NCBI RefSeq assembly: GCF_002646595.1
Contig: NZ_PDUD01000025.1
Coordinates: 238,987 to 302,986 of the forward strand
Direction of reading: 5' to 3'
Length of the DNA: 64,000 bases
Source: Flavilitoribacter nigricans DSM 23189 = NBRC 102662
GTDB lineage: Bacteria; Bacteroidota; Bacteroidia; Chitinophagales; Saprospiraceae
Shown: positions 24,054 through 32,322 of the stretch, in pieces
Position numbering within the stretch: position 1 is the first letter of the stretch
Layout of the letters: every line of letters starts with the position of its first letter
Position numbers and translations under genes: made by a program
The notes under the pieces: generated by a model
The model's input: the letters and a program-made list of their open reading frames with translations, nothing else
What the model was told of the DNA's origin: nothing
Databases searched by the model: none

Positions 24054-26447
24054 ATGAGTAGACGAATCAAGAAAGTAGCAGTATTGGGCTCCGGCGTCAT
24101 GGGTTCCGGTATTGCCTGTCATTTTGCCAATATCGGTCTGCAGGTCATTTTGCTCGACATTGTGCCCCGCGATCTGAGCGAAGCGGAACAAAAACAGCCC
24201 GCTGCCCGCAACCGAATAGTCAACCAGGCCCTGGCAGCCGCGATCAAATCCAAGCCCGCTCCCCTGTACGATAAGTCCTTTGCCTCCCGCATTACCACGG
24301 GTAACTTTGAAGACGATTTCGACAAAATTGCCGATTGCGACTGGACCATCGAGGTAGTGATCGAGCGGCTGGACATCAAAAAGCAGATCTTCGAAAAGGT
24401 CGATCAGCATCGCCGCGAGGGATCGCTGGTAACCTCCAACACTTCGGGTATTCCCATCCATATGATGATGGACGGCCGGAGTGAAGATTTCCGCCAGCAC
24501 TTCTGCGGTACCCACTTTTTCAACCCGCCCCGCTACCTGCGTCTACTGGAGATTATCCCCACGAAAGAAACCAAACCGGAAGTAGTCGATTTCCTGATGC
24601 ACTACGGAGACGTCTATCTGGGCAAACAGACCGTACTCGCCAAAGATACGCCGGCCTTTATCGGTAACCGGGTAGGCGTGTACGCCATGGCTAAGATCTA
24701 CCAACTGACCACCGATCTCGGACTGCGGATCGAAACCGTGGATAAGCTGACCGGCCCAACCCTGGGACGCCCCAAGACGGGTACCTTCCGACTGGGGGAC
24801 CTGGTCGGCCACGATACTGCCGCCAAAGTGATCCAGGGCATTAAGGACAACTGTCCAAAGGACGAGCAGGCCGACACTTTCCAACAGCCGAAATACCTCC
24901 AGTTCCTGCTGGACAATAAATACCTGGGCAATAAGACCGGGCAGGGCTTCTACAAGAAAATGAAGGAGAAGGACGAGAACGGCCGCTCCATCATTCACGC
25001 CCTGAATCTGGAAACACTCGAATACGAAGCCCAGCAAAAAGAAGATCTGCAGAGTCTGAAAGTCTCCAAGCAGATCGACGAACTCCCGCAGCGTCTGCAG
25101 GAGATCTTTAAATTGGAAGACAAGGGCGCCGAACTGGTCCGACGCTCCCTGTTGGGACTCTTTGCTTACGTGTCCAACCGGGTACCGGAGATCGCCGATC
25201 ACCTTTATAGTATCGATGATGCTATGCGCGGCGGTTACGCCTGGGAAATGGGTCCCTTCGAGTACTGGGATGCCATCGGCGTGGAAAAGGGCATAGAAAT
25301 GGCCGAAGCTCAGGGCGAAACCATCGCCTCCTGGGTAAAGGATATGCTGGCTGCCGGCTTTACCAGTTTTTACAAACGGGAAGACGGTAAACGTAAATAC
25401 TACGATCAGGAAAGCAAATCCTACGTGGTGATCCCCGGTTCGGACGAACTGATCATCCTGGACAACTACCGCGAGCAATCGCCGGTATTTAAAAACGCAG
25501 AAGTAACCCTGCACGATATCGGGGACGGTGTCCTCTGCCTGGAATTCACCAGCGCGCACAATTCGATCGGTGAGGGCGTACTCCGCGGGATCAACGAATG
25601 CATCCAGATCGCCGAAGACGGGGACTGGAAAGGCCTGGTGATCGGTAACAATGCCACCAATTTCAGTGTTGGGGCTAATCTGATGATGATCGGTATGCTG
25701 GCGTACCAGCAGGATTTTGACGAAATGAACATGGCCGTAAACCTGTTCCAGCAAACGACCATGCGGTGCCGCTATTCGTCCATTCCGGTAGTAGCTGCTA
25801 CCCAGGGATACGTTTTCGGCGGTGGTTGCGAAACACTGATGCACTGTGATGCCTCGGCGGTGGCGGCCGAAAGTTATATCGGTCTGGTGGAAGTTGGCGT
25901 CGGTCTGTTGCCCGGCGGTGGCGGTACCAAGGAATTTGCCCTGCGGGCATCGGATATGTACTTTGAAGGAGACGTCATGATCCCGACGCTGATTGAGAAA
26001 TTCAAAACGATCGCTCTGGCTTCCGTCAGTACCTCCGGGTATGAAGCCTTCAATTACGGTTATCTCTTACCGGAAAGGGATGAGATCATCGTTAACCGCG
26101 ATCGCAATATCGCCCAGGCGAAACAAAAAGTACTTGATCTGGCGGAGGCTTACGTACAGCCCATCCTCCGGACGGACATTACCGTTCTGGGCCGGCAGGG
26201 ACTGGCCGCTCTTTACGCTGCCGCCAATGAACTAAAACTGGGGCGCTACGCGAGCGAGCACGATATCAAGATCGCCCAGAAGATCGCCTGGGTACTCTGT
26301 GGCGGTGATCTCACCGGCACCCAAAAGGTCTCCGAGCAATACCTGCTGGACGTGGAACGGGAAGCCTTCCTCAGCCTGGCCGGAGAACAGAAGACCATGG
26401 AGCGGATCCAGCATATGTTGCAGACGAATAAGCCGCTGCGGAACTAG
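24054..26447 (+). CDS. fadN: FadN-type 3-hydroxyacyl-CoA dehydrogenase/enoyl-CoA hydratase
   Basis: A 797-residue two-domain beta-oxidation enzyme. Its order is dehydrogenase first, hydratase second, the reverse of E. coli FadB and the same as Bacillus FadN. The NAD site VAVLGSGVMGSGIACHFANIG is at residues 8-28; SNTSGIPIHMM and GTHFFNPPRYLRLLEIIP follow; two dehydrogenase C-terminal parts reach about residue 470. The crotonase part (about 481-690) has GLVIGNNATNFSVGANL and LVEVGVGLLPGGGG. The final QHMLQTNKPLRN matches, from memory, the FadN C-terminus. It hydrates enoyl-CoA and oxidises 3-hydroxyacyl-CoA. The partner thiolase gene begins at 27162, with a small extra gene in between. Confidence 0.95.
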   Translation: MSRRIKKVAVLGSGVMGSGIACHFANIGLQVILLDIVPRDLSEAEQKQPAARNRIVNQALAAAIKSKPAPLYDKSFASRITTGNFEDDFDKIADCDWTIEVVIERLDIKKQIFEKVDQHRREGSLVTSNTSGIPIHMMMDGRSEDFRQHFCGTHFFNPPRYLRLLEIIPTKETKPEVVDFLMHYGDVYLGKQTVLAKDTPAFIGNRVGVYAMAKIYQLTTDLGLRIETVDKLTGPTLGRPKTGTFRLGDLVGHDTAAKVIQGIKDNCPKDEQADTFQQPKYLQFLLDNKYLGNKTGQGFYKKMKEKDENGRSIIHALNLETLEYEAQQKEDLQSLKVSKQIDELPQRLQEIFKLEDKGAELVRRSLLGLFAYVSNRVPEIADHLYSIDDAMRGGYAWEMGPFEYWDAIGVEKGIEMAEAQGETIASWVKDMLAAGFTSFYKREDGKRKYYDQESKSYVVIPGSDELIILDNYREQSPVFKNAEVTLHDIGDGVLCLEFTSAHNSIGEGVLRGINECIQIAEDGDWKGLVIGNNATNFSVGANLMMIGMLAYQQDFDEMNMAVNLFQQTTMRCRYSSIPVVAATQGYVFGGGCETLMHCDASAVAAESYIGLVEVGVGLLPGGGGTKEFALRASDMYFEGDVMIPTLIEKFKTIALASVSTSGYEAFNYGYLLPERDEIIVNRDRNIAQAKQKVLDLAEAYVQPILRTDITVLGRQGLAALYAAANELKLGRYASEHDIKIAQKIAWVLCGGDLTGTQKVSEQYLLDVEREAFLSLAGEQKTMERIQHMLQTNKPLRN

Positions 26448-26468
26448 TGCCTGGTAGGATGAGTTTCC

Positions 26469-26562
26469 TTCCCCTGCGCTGACGGGGAAATACACTTTTC
26501 GAAATCCCCAAATGCCCATGTGCTCCCCCGGGGGAGCTGTCCAAAGGACTGAGGGGGAACAT
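26469..26562. repeat. Compound palindromic repeat after fadN
   Basis: Three hairpins in a row: TTCCCC/GGGGAA (26469-26474 and 26484-26489), a 16-bp perfect palindrome GCTCCCCCGGGGGAGC (26522-26537), and GTCC/GGAC (26539-26549). From memory, this kind of sequence is a widespread intergenic repeat in Bacteroidota genomes. The first hairpin may also end fadN transcription. Confidence 0.55.
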
Positions 26563-26587
26563 TTAATACAGGCACTGCGGAATTAGT

Positions 26588-27147
26588 GGGTAGAGGGTAT
26601 AGAGTAGAATGTAGAGGGATTGGGAATCGTTAAGAGTAATTAGCGTTCACCGATTCAAATAGGACTGAAATTCCATCTATACCTACTATTTACGAAGGAA
26701 TAATTCAGGTATTTCAAAGCCAAAGATGATCTTCACTATGCATAATTTTAGAAAACTGCATGTTTGGAACGATGCTATGGAATTAGCAGGAGAGCTTTAT
26801 GAACTACTTGAAAAATTTCCTAATGAAGAAAAGTATGGCTTGGTGAGCCAAATGAAGAGATGTGCGGTGTCAATTCCTTCCAATATCGCAGAAGGAGCTG
26901 GGCGTAATACAAAGGGAGAATTTAGGCAATTTCTTGGTATTGCAACGGCATCAAGTTATGAACTGGAAACTCAATTATTGTTGAGCCGCAGAATGAAATT
27001 TATTGGCGAAACAGATATCGATCACGTTTTACCAAAGTTACACGCATTGCAGAAAAGGATTTATAAGTTTAAAAATACATTGAATTAAAAACTGATGAGC
27101 GTTAGTGCGTTTGGGAGTCTTTTTACTCTCTACCATCTACTCTCTAC
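26588..27147. mobile_element. Candidate cassette bounded by inverted purine-rich repeats
   Basis: The segment at 26588-26618 contains AGTAGAATGTAGAGG; the segment at 27125-27147 contains its approximate reverse complement (minus strand AGTAGATGGTAGAGAG). Between them sits the AT-rich four-helix-bundle gene. The cassette separates fadN from fadA, which are normally adjacent. A mobile or transferred cassette is inferred; no transposase or target duplication is visible. Confidence 0.4.
26738..27088 (+). CDS. Four-helix-bundle protein (23S rRNA IVS-like family)
   Basis: A 116-residue protein of the four-helix-bundle family found in 23S rRNA intervening sequences and, in Bacteroidota, scattered through chromosomes. 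Typical start MHNFRKLHVWNDAM, then SQMKRCAVSIPSNIAEGAGR (SIPxNIAEG is the family signature) and FLGIATASSYELETQL. Role unknown; some relatives (Avd) bind diversity-generating reverse transcriptases, but none is near. The gene is much more AT-rich than fadN and fadA and lies between inverted purine-rich repeats. The ATG at 26738 was chosen over 26726 by family alignment. Confidence 0.9.
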   Translation: MHNFRKLHVWNDAMELAGELYELLEKFPNEEKYGLVSQMKRCAVSIPSNIAEGAGRNTKGEFRQFLGIATASSYELETQLLLSRRMKFIGETDIDHVLPKLHALQKRIYKFKNTLN

Positions 27148-27161
27148 AAAATAGCATATAA

Positions 27162-28334
27162 ATGGACGCATATATTGTAAAAGGATTCCGCTCCGCCGTT
27201 GGGCGTGCCAAAAAAGGCGGATTCCGGAACTATCGTTCGGATGACCTCGCGGTAGATATCATCAAGCATTTACTGGAACAAACCCCGGAACTGGATCCCC
27301 ATCTGGTGGACGACGTGATCGTCGGTTGCGCCAATCCGGAAGGGGAGCAGGGGCTACAGATCGGACGGCAGATCTCCGTGCGCGCCCTGGGCAAGCCGGT
27401 TCCCGGTATGACGGTCAACCGCTACTGCGCTTCCGGTCTGGAGACCATCTCTATTGCCGTGGCCAAGATACAGGCCGGAATGGGGGAGATCTTTGTTGCC
27501 GGCGGTACGGAAAGTATGAGCATGATCCCGATGACGGGCTACAAGCTCGCTCCGAGTTATAAGGTGGCCAGTACCACCCCGAACTATCTGGTGAGTATGG
27601 GACTGACCGCCGAAGCGGTATCCCGCAAATACGAGATCAGCCGGGAAGCCGCCGATGAATTTGCCTACAAGTCACACATGAAAGCCGCCGAAGCGATCGA
27701 TGCCGGAAAATTCAACGATCAGATCGTGCCGGTGGAAGTCGAGGACGTAATGGTGAAAGACAACAAACGGGTCAGCAGCTCCCATACCGTGAAAATGGAT
27801 GAGGGGGTCAGACGCAGTACCACTATGGAAGCACTTGCCGGATTGCGGCCCGTGTTTGCCAATAAAGGCGTGGTGACGGCCGGTAATTCTTCCCAGACTT
27901 CCGACGGATCGGCCTTTGTGCTGGTCATGAGTGAAAATATGGTGAAACAACTGGGACTGGAACCGGTGGCCCGATTGGTGAGCTGTTCGGTAGCGGGGGT
28001 AGATCCGCTGTATATGGGGATCGGTCCCTGTGCGGCGATCCCTAAGGCCCTGAAACAGGCCGGACTGAAACTGAATGACATCCAACAGATCGAACTGAAC
28101 GAGGCTTTTGCCGCCCAGTCGCTGGCGGTGATCAAGGAAGCCGGACTGGACCCGGATATCGTCAATGTAAACGGTGGCGCCATCGCACTGGGGCACCCGC
28201 TGGGATGTACCGGCGCCAAGTTGTCCATCCAATTGCTGGACGAAATGCGCCGTCGCGATCAGAAGTACGGTATGGTGACGGCCTGTGTGGGCGGTGGCCA
28301 GGGCATTGCCGGTATCTACGAATTGCTGAACTGA
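27162..28334 (+). CDS. fadA: Acetyl-CoA acyltransferase (thiolase)
   Basis: A 390-residue thiolase. The active-site Cys is in VNRYCASGLETISIA (about residue 89), the catalytic His and Cys are in NGGAIALGHPLGCTGAK (about 350) and VTACVGGGQGIA (C-terminus). It cleaves 3-ketoacyl-CoA to acetyl-CoA and a shortened acyl-CoA, the last step after FadN. The full-length family size (about 390) is kept. It belongs functionally to fadN although a small cassette lies between them, so the two may still be read from one promoter. A long inverted repeat begins just past the stop. Confidence 0.95.
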   Translation: MDAYIVKGFRSAVGRAKKGGFRNYRSDDLAVDIIKHLLEQTPELDPHLVDDVIVGCANPEGEQGLQIGRQISVRALGKPVPGMTVNRYCASGLETISIAVAKIQAGMGEIFVAGGTESMSMIPMTGYKLAPSYKVASTTPNYLVSMGLTAEAVSRKYEISREAADEFAYKSHMKAAEAIDAGKFNDQIVPVEVEDVMVKDNKRVSSSHTVKMDEGVRRSTTMEALAGLRPVFANKGVVTAGNSSQTSDGSAFVLVMSENMVKQLGLEPVARLVSCSVAGVDPLYMGIGPCAAIPKALKQAGLKLNDIQQIELNEAFAAQSLAVIKEAGLDPDIVNVNGGAIALGHPLGCTGAKLSIQLLDEMRRRDQKYGMVTACVGGGQGIAGIYELLN

Positions 28335-28358
28335 TCAGCCGAAACTTAAAACAAAGAA

Positions 28359-28593
28359 CATGAGTCATCCTGAATTTTTTCAGGACTCAAAAATTACCTC
28401 GTAGAGGTTAAACATTCGTAGAAAAATAGTAGGATTCCTGGTTTCGACCTCAGCGAGGTCGCACAACATGGAGCAATGTGGTAAATGTGCGACCTCCTTG
28501 AGGTCGGAAAACGCTTATCCGGGCTAAATTCTACGAATATTTGACCTCGCTGAGGTAATACACCGCCTTTTATAAAATCCGGGGTGATTCATG
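28359..28593. repeat. 235-bp imperfect inverted repeat (MITE-like)
   Basis: Arms of about 105 bp, 28359-28463 and 28488-28593, are reverse complements at about 70% identity around a 24-nt spacer. Both ends read CATGA(G/A)TCA. Each arm also contains short palindromes of the type GACCTC-nnn-GAGGTC and a conserved ATTCGTAGAA. The RNA would fold into one long hairpin. No ORF or transposase is inside, so it is a candidate miniature element. It fills most of the 28335-28707 gap. Confidence 0.65.
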
Positions 28594-28707
28594 TTTTATT
28601 TTATGGATAATCATCACCTTATCTGGTGAAAAGCGTACCGGTAACTATTCCTAAAGTAAGGAAAGAACGTTGCTGTGGTTGCCCGGTCCTTAACGGACGA
28701 ACCAACA

Positions 28708-29688
28708 TCAACCGTAGCGCTGCAAATTCCTTTCCTGGTCTTCTACGGCCTGCCGGAATTCCGATTTCAATTTATTAACCAGTTCGCCTACCGGCAACAC
28801 ATCATCGATCGAAGTAACGCCCTGACCGGCCGACCAGATCGTTTTCCAGGCTCTGGCTTCGGCCTGGGCCGCATCCAGTTCTTCCCCAAAATCGATCTTT
28901 TTGCTTTGCTGCCAGCGGGCTTCGGGGATACCCGCAGCCTCCAGGCTATCGCGCATAAAATTGGCGTGGACGCCGGAAACGGCCGCAGTATAGACAATAT
29001 CCTTCGTCTCGCTGTCGATGATCATCTGCTGGTATTCCTTATCCGCTTTACTTTCCGTGGTGTTGATGAAACGGGTGCCCATGTAGGCGAGGTCCGCTCC
29101 CATTTGCAGGGCAGTTGCGACATCCCGGCCGTTACTGAGGCAGCCGGACAGCAGGATCGTTTTATCGAAAAAACTTCTGATCTCGGACACAAATGCGATG
29201 GGGTTCAGGGTGCCGCCGTGGCCCCCGGCGCCGGCGCTGACCAGTATGAGTCCGTCCACGCCCGCTTCCGCCGCCTTTTCGGCGTGGCGGCGTTTGATCA
29301 CATCGTGGAAAACGAGGCCACCGTAACTGTGAACGGCATCGACCAATTCGGAAACCGCCCCGAGGGAAGTAATAACGATCGGCACCTTGTGTTTGACCAC
29401 TACTTCCAGGTCCGGCATCACCCGCGGATTGGTGCGGTGAACGATCAGGTTGACACCAAAGGGCGCTGCCTTTTGCCCGGTGCGGTCTTCGTGGGCTTTC
29501 AGGTCATCTTCGATCTCGGTCAACCAGGCGTCGAAACCTTCGGTCGTTCGCTGATTCAGGGCGGGGAAGGTACCGACAATGCCGTTTTTGCAGCATTCCG
29601 TGACCAGTTTGGGCCCGGAGATCAAAAACATAGGGGCCGCTACCACCGGCAGGGATAATGGTTCAAAGATCTTGGCTAGGCTTGACAT
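28708..29688 (-). CDS. Nitronate monooxygenase (NPD-like flavoprotein)
   Basis: A 326-residue FMN-dependent TIM-barrel protein of the nitronate monooxygenase/2-nitropropane dioxygenase family. FMN-site motifs are seen in VVAAPMFLISGPKLV, the Gly-rich SAGAGGHGGTL (about 150-160), ILLSGCLSNGRDVATALQMGADLAYMGTRFI. It oxidises alkyl nitronates or, in some relatives, other small compounds; many act on unknown metabolites. It ends 48 bp from the purE-side gap and is followed on the minus strand by nothing until the MITE-like repeat. No redox partner gene is near. Confidence 0.88.
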   Translation of the reverse strand: MSSLAKIFEPLSLPVVAAPMFLISGPKLVTECCKNGIVGTFPALNQRTTEGFDAWLTEIEDDLKAHEDRTGQKAAPFGVNLIVHRTNPRVMPDLEVVVKHKVPIVITSLGAVSELVDAVHSYGGLVFHDVIKRRHAEKAAEAGVDGLILVSAGAGGHGGTLNPIAFVSEIRSFFDKTILLSGCLSNGRDVATALQMGADLAYMGTRFINTTESKADKEYQQMIIDSETKDIVYTAAVSGVHANFMRDSLEAAGIPEARWQQSKKIDFGEELDAAQAEARAWKTIWSAGQGVTSIDDVLPVGELVNKLKSEFRQAVEDQERNLQRYG

Positions 29689-29736
29689 TTATTTGATTTT
29701 GTTGTGCGTTAGTTGTGCGGTTCGAAGGAAAGATTG

Positions 29737-30240
29737 CTACTTCTTATAATCCTCATATCCCATTTCATCCAGTTTGCGGTATTTGACGGCTACTCCTTCG
29801 GCCATATCTTCCTTGTAAGCGATCATCTTGTTCCGGATATCCGCGTCGTGTGCACCCAGGATCTGTACGGCCAGTAAGCCGGCGTTTTTGGCTGCGTTCA
29901 GGGCTACCGTGGCTACGGGTACTCCGTTCGGCATCTGCAAAATGGAAAGCATGGAATCCCAACCGTCAATGGAGTTGGAAGATTTGATGGGTACGCCGAT
30001 GACCGGCAGGGGGGAGATAGCGGCTACCATGCCCGGCAGGTGCGCTGCGCCCCCGGCACCGGCGATGATGACTTTGGTGCCTTTCTCGTGGGCTGATTTA
30101 GCGAAGTTGAACATCCTTTCGGGAGTACGGTGTGCGGAAACGATGGTGATCTCGAATGGGATATCAAACTCCTTCAGCACATCGGCGGCCTGCCGCATAA
30201 CGGGTAAGTCCGAATCGGACCCCATAATAATACTGATCAT
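29737..30240 (-). CDS. purE: N5-carboxyaminoimidazole ribonucleotide mutase
   Basis: A 167-residue class I Pur[18 protein letters not shown], then [16 protein letters not shown] and [24 protein letters not shown] are the hallmark motifs. It shifts the carboxyl group of N5-CAIR to make CAIR in purine synthesis. No purK is next to it; the downstream gene is a nitronate monooxygenase and the upstream gene is divergent. Length is normal. Confidence 0.95.
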   Translation of the reverse strand: MISIIMGSDSDLPVMRQAADVLKEFDIPFEITIVSAHRTPERMFNFAKSAHEKGTKVIIAGAGGAAHLPGMVAAISPLPVIGVPIKSSNSIDGWDSMLSILQMPNGVPVATVALNAAKNAGLLAVQILGAHDADIRNKMIAYKEDMAEGVAVKYRKLDEMGYEDYKK

Positions 30241-30250
30241 ATACTATTCT

Positions 30251-30282
30251 TTTGTAGAGTAAAGGTATAGCCTTTATATTTG
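30251..30282 (+). promoter_or_regulatory. Promoter of the MORN lipoprotein gene
   Basis: TTTG at 30251-30254, a 20-bp spacer and TATATTTG at 30275-30282: full consensus. It lies between divergent purE and the lipoprotein gene; transcription would start near 30288, about 52 nt before the ATG at 30340. Confidence 0.72.
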
Positions 30283-30339
30283 TTCACTGTAAAGATGCCG
30301 GGTAAAATTCCTTAATTCCGCATAAATGTATTAAAGATC

Positions 30340-30966
30340 ATGAAACGCTTATTGATTCTATCTTTGGTTATGACGGTTTTTTCCTGCGGACCGGGAGAAG
30401 CCCCTCCGCCACCGCCCGCTCCGGTCTCAACGGAAGGCGCAACGGCCGGGTACACGCTGGAATCGCTGCCAAGGACTGATCTGATGAAGGCCTTCAAATA
30501 TGATCCCGAAGGTCAGGTGCTGGAAATGGGCTACTTTTTGGATGATCGGCCCGAGGGTACCTGGTATTACTACGAGCATCCGACCAAGGAATTTCCGAAA
30601 CGCATCGTCTCCTACCATGCCGGCATCCTCAATGGACCCTATATGGAACTGACGGAAAACGGCACCGTCAGCCTGCAGGCCTACTACGAGAACAACGAGC
30701 TCAACGGCCATTGGGGTACCTATAAATTCGGCCGGCCGATCAAAACTGCGGATTATGAAAATGGGATTCTGGAGGGCTTTTACCGGGAGTACACCACTAC
30801 TGCCGGTAAGCTACAGAAGGAGATCCATTATAAGAATGGAAAGGAGGATGGCCCGTATCGATTCTACAATGACCGCGGCGAAATTACATTAGAGTATACC
30901 TATAAGAATGGAGAAAAAGTGGGGGGCGGCGTGATTGAAAGCGATCGGCCCAACGTGCCGAGATAG
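30340..30966 (+). CDS. Lipoprotein with MORN-type repeats
   Basis: A 208-residue lipoprotein. Residues 1-16 form an SPII signal (LILSLVMTVFSC), followed by a Pro-rich linker (PPPPPAP). The rest is built of repeated MORN-variant units: GYFLDDRPEGTWYYYEHP, YHAGILNGPYMEL, YYENNELNGHWGTYKF, YENGILEGFYREY, YKNGKEDGPYRFYN. Such repeats form beta-hairpins and occur in the so-called YwqK-like family, found also as toxin-immunity-type proteins. Surface or periplasmic role; the ligand is unknown. A full promoter lies upstream; the structures past its stop appear to belong to the minus strand. Confidence 0.85.
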   Translation: MKRLLILSLVMTVFSCGPGEAPPPPPAPVSTEGATAGYTLESLPRTDLMKAFKYDPEGQVLEMGYFLDDRPEGTWYYYEHPTKEFPKRIVSYHAGILNGPYMELTENGTVSLQAYYENNELNGHWGTYKFGRPIKTADYENGILEGFYREYTTTAGKLQKEIHYKNGKEDGPYRFYNDRGEITLEYTYKNGEKVGGGVIESDRPNVPR

Positions 30967-31003
30967 TGATCTGCGGGGCTTTTGCCGGGGGTTAAATAAA
31001 AAA

Positions 31004-31067
31004 ATCGCCGAAGTACAATTTACTTCGGCGATGCTAATTGTCTTTAAGTCCCTTCAAAACAATTAGC
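31004..31067 (-). terminator. Terminator and second hairpin after small ORF 31078-31272
   Basis: A perfect 12-bp stem ATCGCCGAAGTA (31004-31015) with TACTTCGGCGAT (31021-31032), 5-nt loop, followed on the minus strand by a U-run (A-run at 30997-31004 on the plus strand). Ahead of it on the minus strand is a second stem, GCTAATTGT/ACAATTAGC (31033-31041 with 31059-31067). It is a clear intrinsic terminator for minus-strand transcription. Confidence 0.75.
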
Positions 31068-31077
31068 GGGATGGGTT

Positions 31078-31272
31078 TCAGGAGTTAAGTCTATTTTTTC
31101 TACCGTTTAAAGTATGATCTTTTTCCAGTGGTTCCCGGCCTCGAAGCGATTGCTCAACGGCTTTTTGTAGTTTGGATACCGGTCTTTGATTTTTGAAAGT
31201 CGTTTCTAGTACTGATCTTTTATCATTATTTACCCAATACATCAGGGCAAATAGTTCTCGAATTCCGCTCAT
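31078..31272 (-). CDS. Small hypothetical protein
   Basis: A 64-residue protein, unknown. It is hydrophilic and Lys/Arg-rich, with an N-terminal MSGIRELFALMYWVNN and no signal peptide. Support comes from the intrinsic terminator that follows 11 bp past its stop in the same direction; no homologue is recognised. It could also be a leader for the two-hairpin structure. Nothing else is seen in the 31273-31531 gap. Confidence 0.45.
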   Translation of the reverse strand: MSGIRELFALMYWVNNDKRSVLETTFKNQRPVSKLQKAVEQSLRGREPLEKDHTLNGRKNRLNS

Positions 31273-31531
31273 TTAGCGCAAGTTGAATAAGCTCCTCTTC
31301 TTTGAGAAAATACCCGTAGGAACTTTCCTTCAAGTTCTGCCTATTCGGGAACTATTGCAATGCTCACAGTATCATAAGGAGTATGAATTCGTGAATCTAT
31401 ACTCATATTTACCGGCCGGATCAGACCTCGGACCTGGCTATACATGAACTGGTTCCATGCTAAACTACCGAAAGGGTGTGGCGCCCGGCCGCAAAAAGGC
31501 ATCCTCTTTGTGCCCGATTTCTTGCTTTTAC

Positions 31532-32263
31532 TTAGAATTTACTACCCAGCACATAAGGCAGCATTTTCCGCCAGCTAGGCCAGTCGTGGGGGATATCGTG
31601 TCCCCAGACGTCGAGATCGTGCGGAATGGATTTCGAGTGCAGCACACCGGAAAAACGGCGACTCGCATCGGGATCCTCCCACTGGCCGGAGCCGGTCATG
31701 ATATGAATATGGTGGCTGTGCCGGATCTGTTCCAGGGTATGGTGGTCGTTCAGGTTGGGAACGTACTGCATCGGAGAGTTGAAATACACATCCATATCGT
31801 GGTAGCCACGGGTATAATGAGACAGTTCGTAGTCTCCGCTCATGGCGATCACGCCATTGATGGCGTCCGGCCGGCGCAGGAACAAGTTCATGGCGTGCAG
31901 GGCACCGAAGGAAGCACCGCAGGTAATGATCGGTGTCTCCCAACTGGTCGAGTTCTTGATAAAGGGGATCACCTCTTCGAACACATAGCCGTTGAACTGC
32001 TGGTGGCGAATGCTCTTATCCCGCGGATGCATGTGGTCGTTCAGCCAGCTCTCCCGGTTGATGCTGTTAATGGAAAACACCTTGCACTTGCCCGCATCAA
32101 CAAAGGGTGCGATGGAGTTCATGAGCTGAAACCGCTCGTATTCCAGAAAATCCGCCGCTGCGGTGGGAATGAGCAAAAGAGCAAAACCGTAATGGCCGTA
32201 GACGGCCAGGTCCATATGTTTATTCAGGCGGGGGCTGTGCCACCCGTGGATCTCGCGATGCAT
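31532..32263 (-). CDS. Alpha/beta-hydrolase esterase (esterase D-like)
   Basis: A 243-residue serine esterase of the Esterase/EstD (D-like) family. The nucleophile elbow is ITCGASFGALHAMN (about residues 112-125). LLLIPTAAADFLEYERF lies near the N-terminus, and a C-terminal HDIPHDWPSWRKMLPYVL supplies the His. No signal peptide. It may deacylate or hydrolyse small ester substrates; many relatives are feruloyl- or trehalose mycolyl-like. The ATG at 32263 was chosen because the extra N-terminal residues lack homology. It is followed 59 bp upstream (larger coordinates) by a T9SS cargo gene on the same strand. Confidence 0.82.
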   Translation of the reverse strand: MHREIHGWHSPRLNKHMDLAVYGHYGFALLLIPTAAADFLEYERFQLMNSIAPFVDAGKCKVFSINSINRESWLNDHMHPRDKSIRHQQFNGYVFEEVIPFIKNSTSWETPIITCGASFGALHAMNLFLRRPDAINGVIAMSGDYELSHYTRGYHDMDVYFNSPMQYVPNLNDHHTLEQIRHSHHIHIMTGSGQWEDPDASRRFSGVLHSKSIPHDLDVWGHDIPHDWPSWRKMLPYVLGSKF

Positions 32264-32322
32264 TTGCGTTAATTTTTCGCAAAGATATAGCAAGATTCCC
32301 AATTTTTACCGCCTCTTTTGGA

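Noticed and set aside
24543..25844. A 433-codon open frame antisense to fadN
   Set aside because: fadN is fully supported; the opposite frame lacks any motif and has atypical composition.
28675..29658. A 327-codon open frame antisense to the nitronate monooxygenase gene
   Set aside because: Shadow of a well-supported flavoprotein gene.
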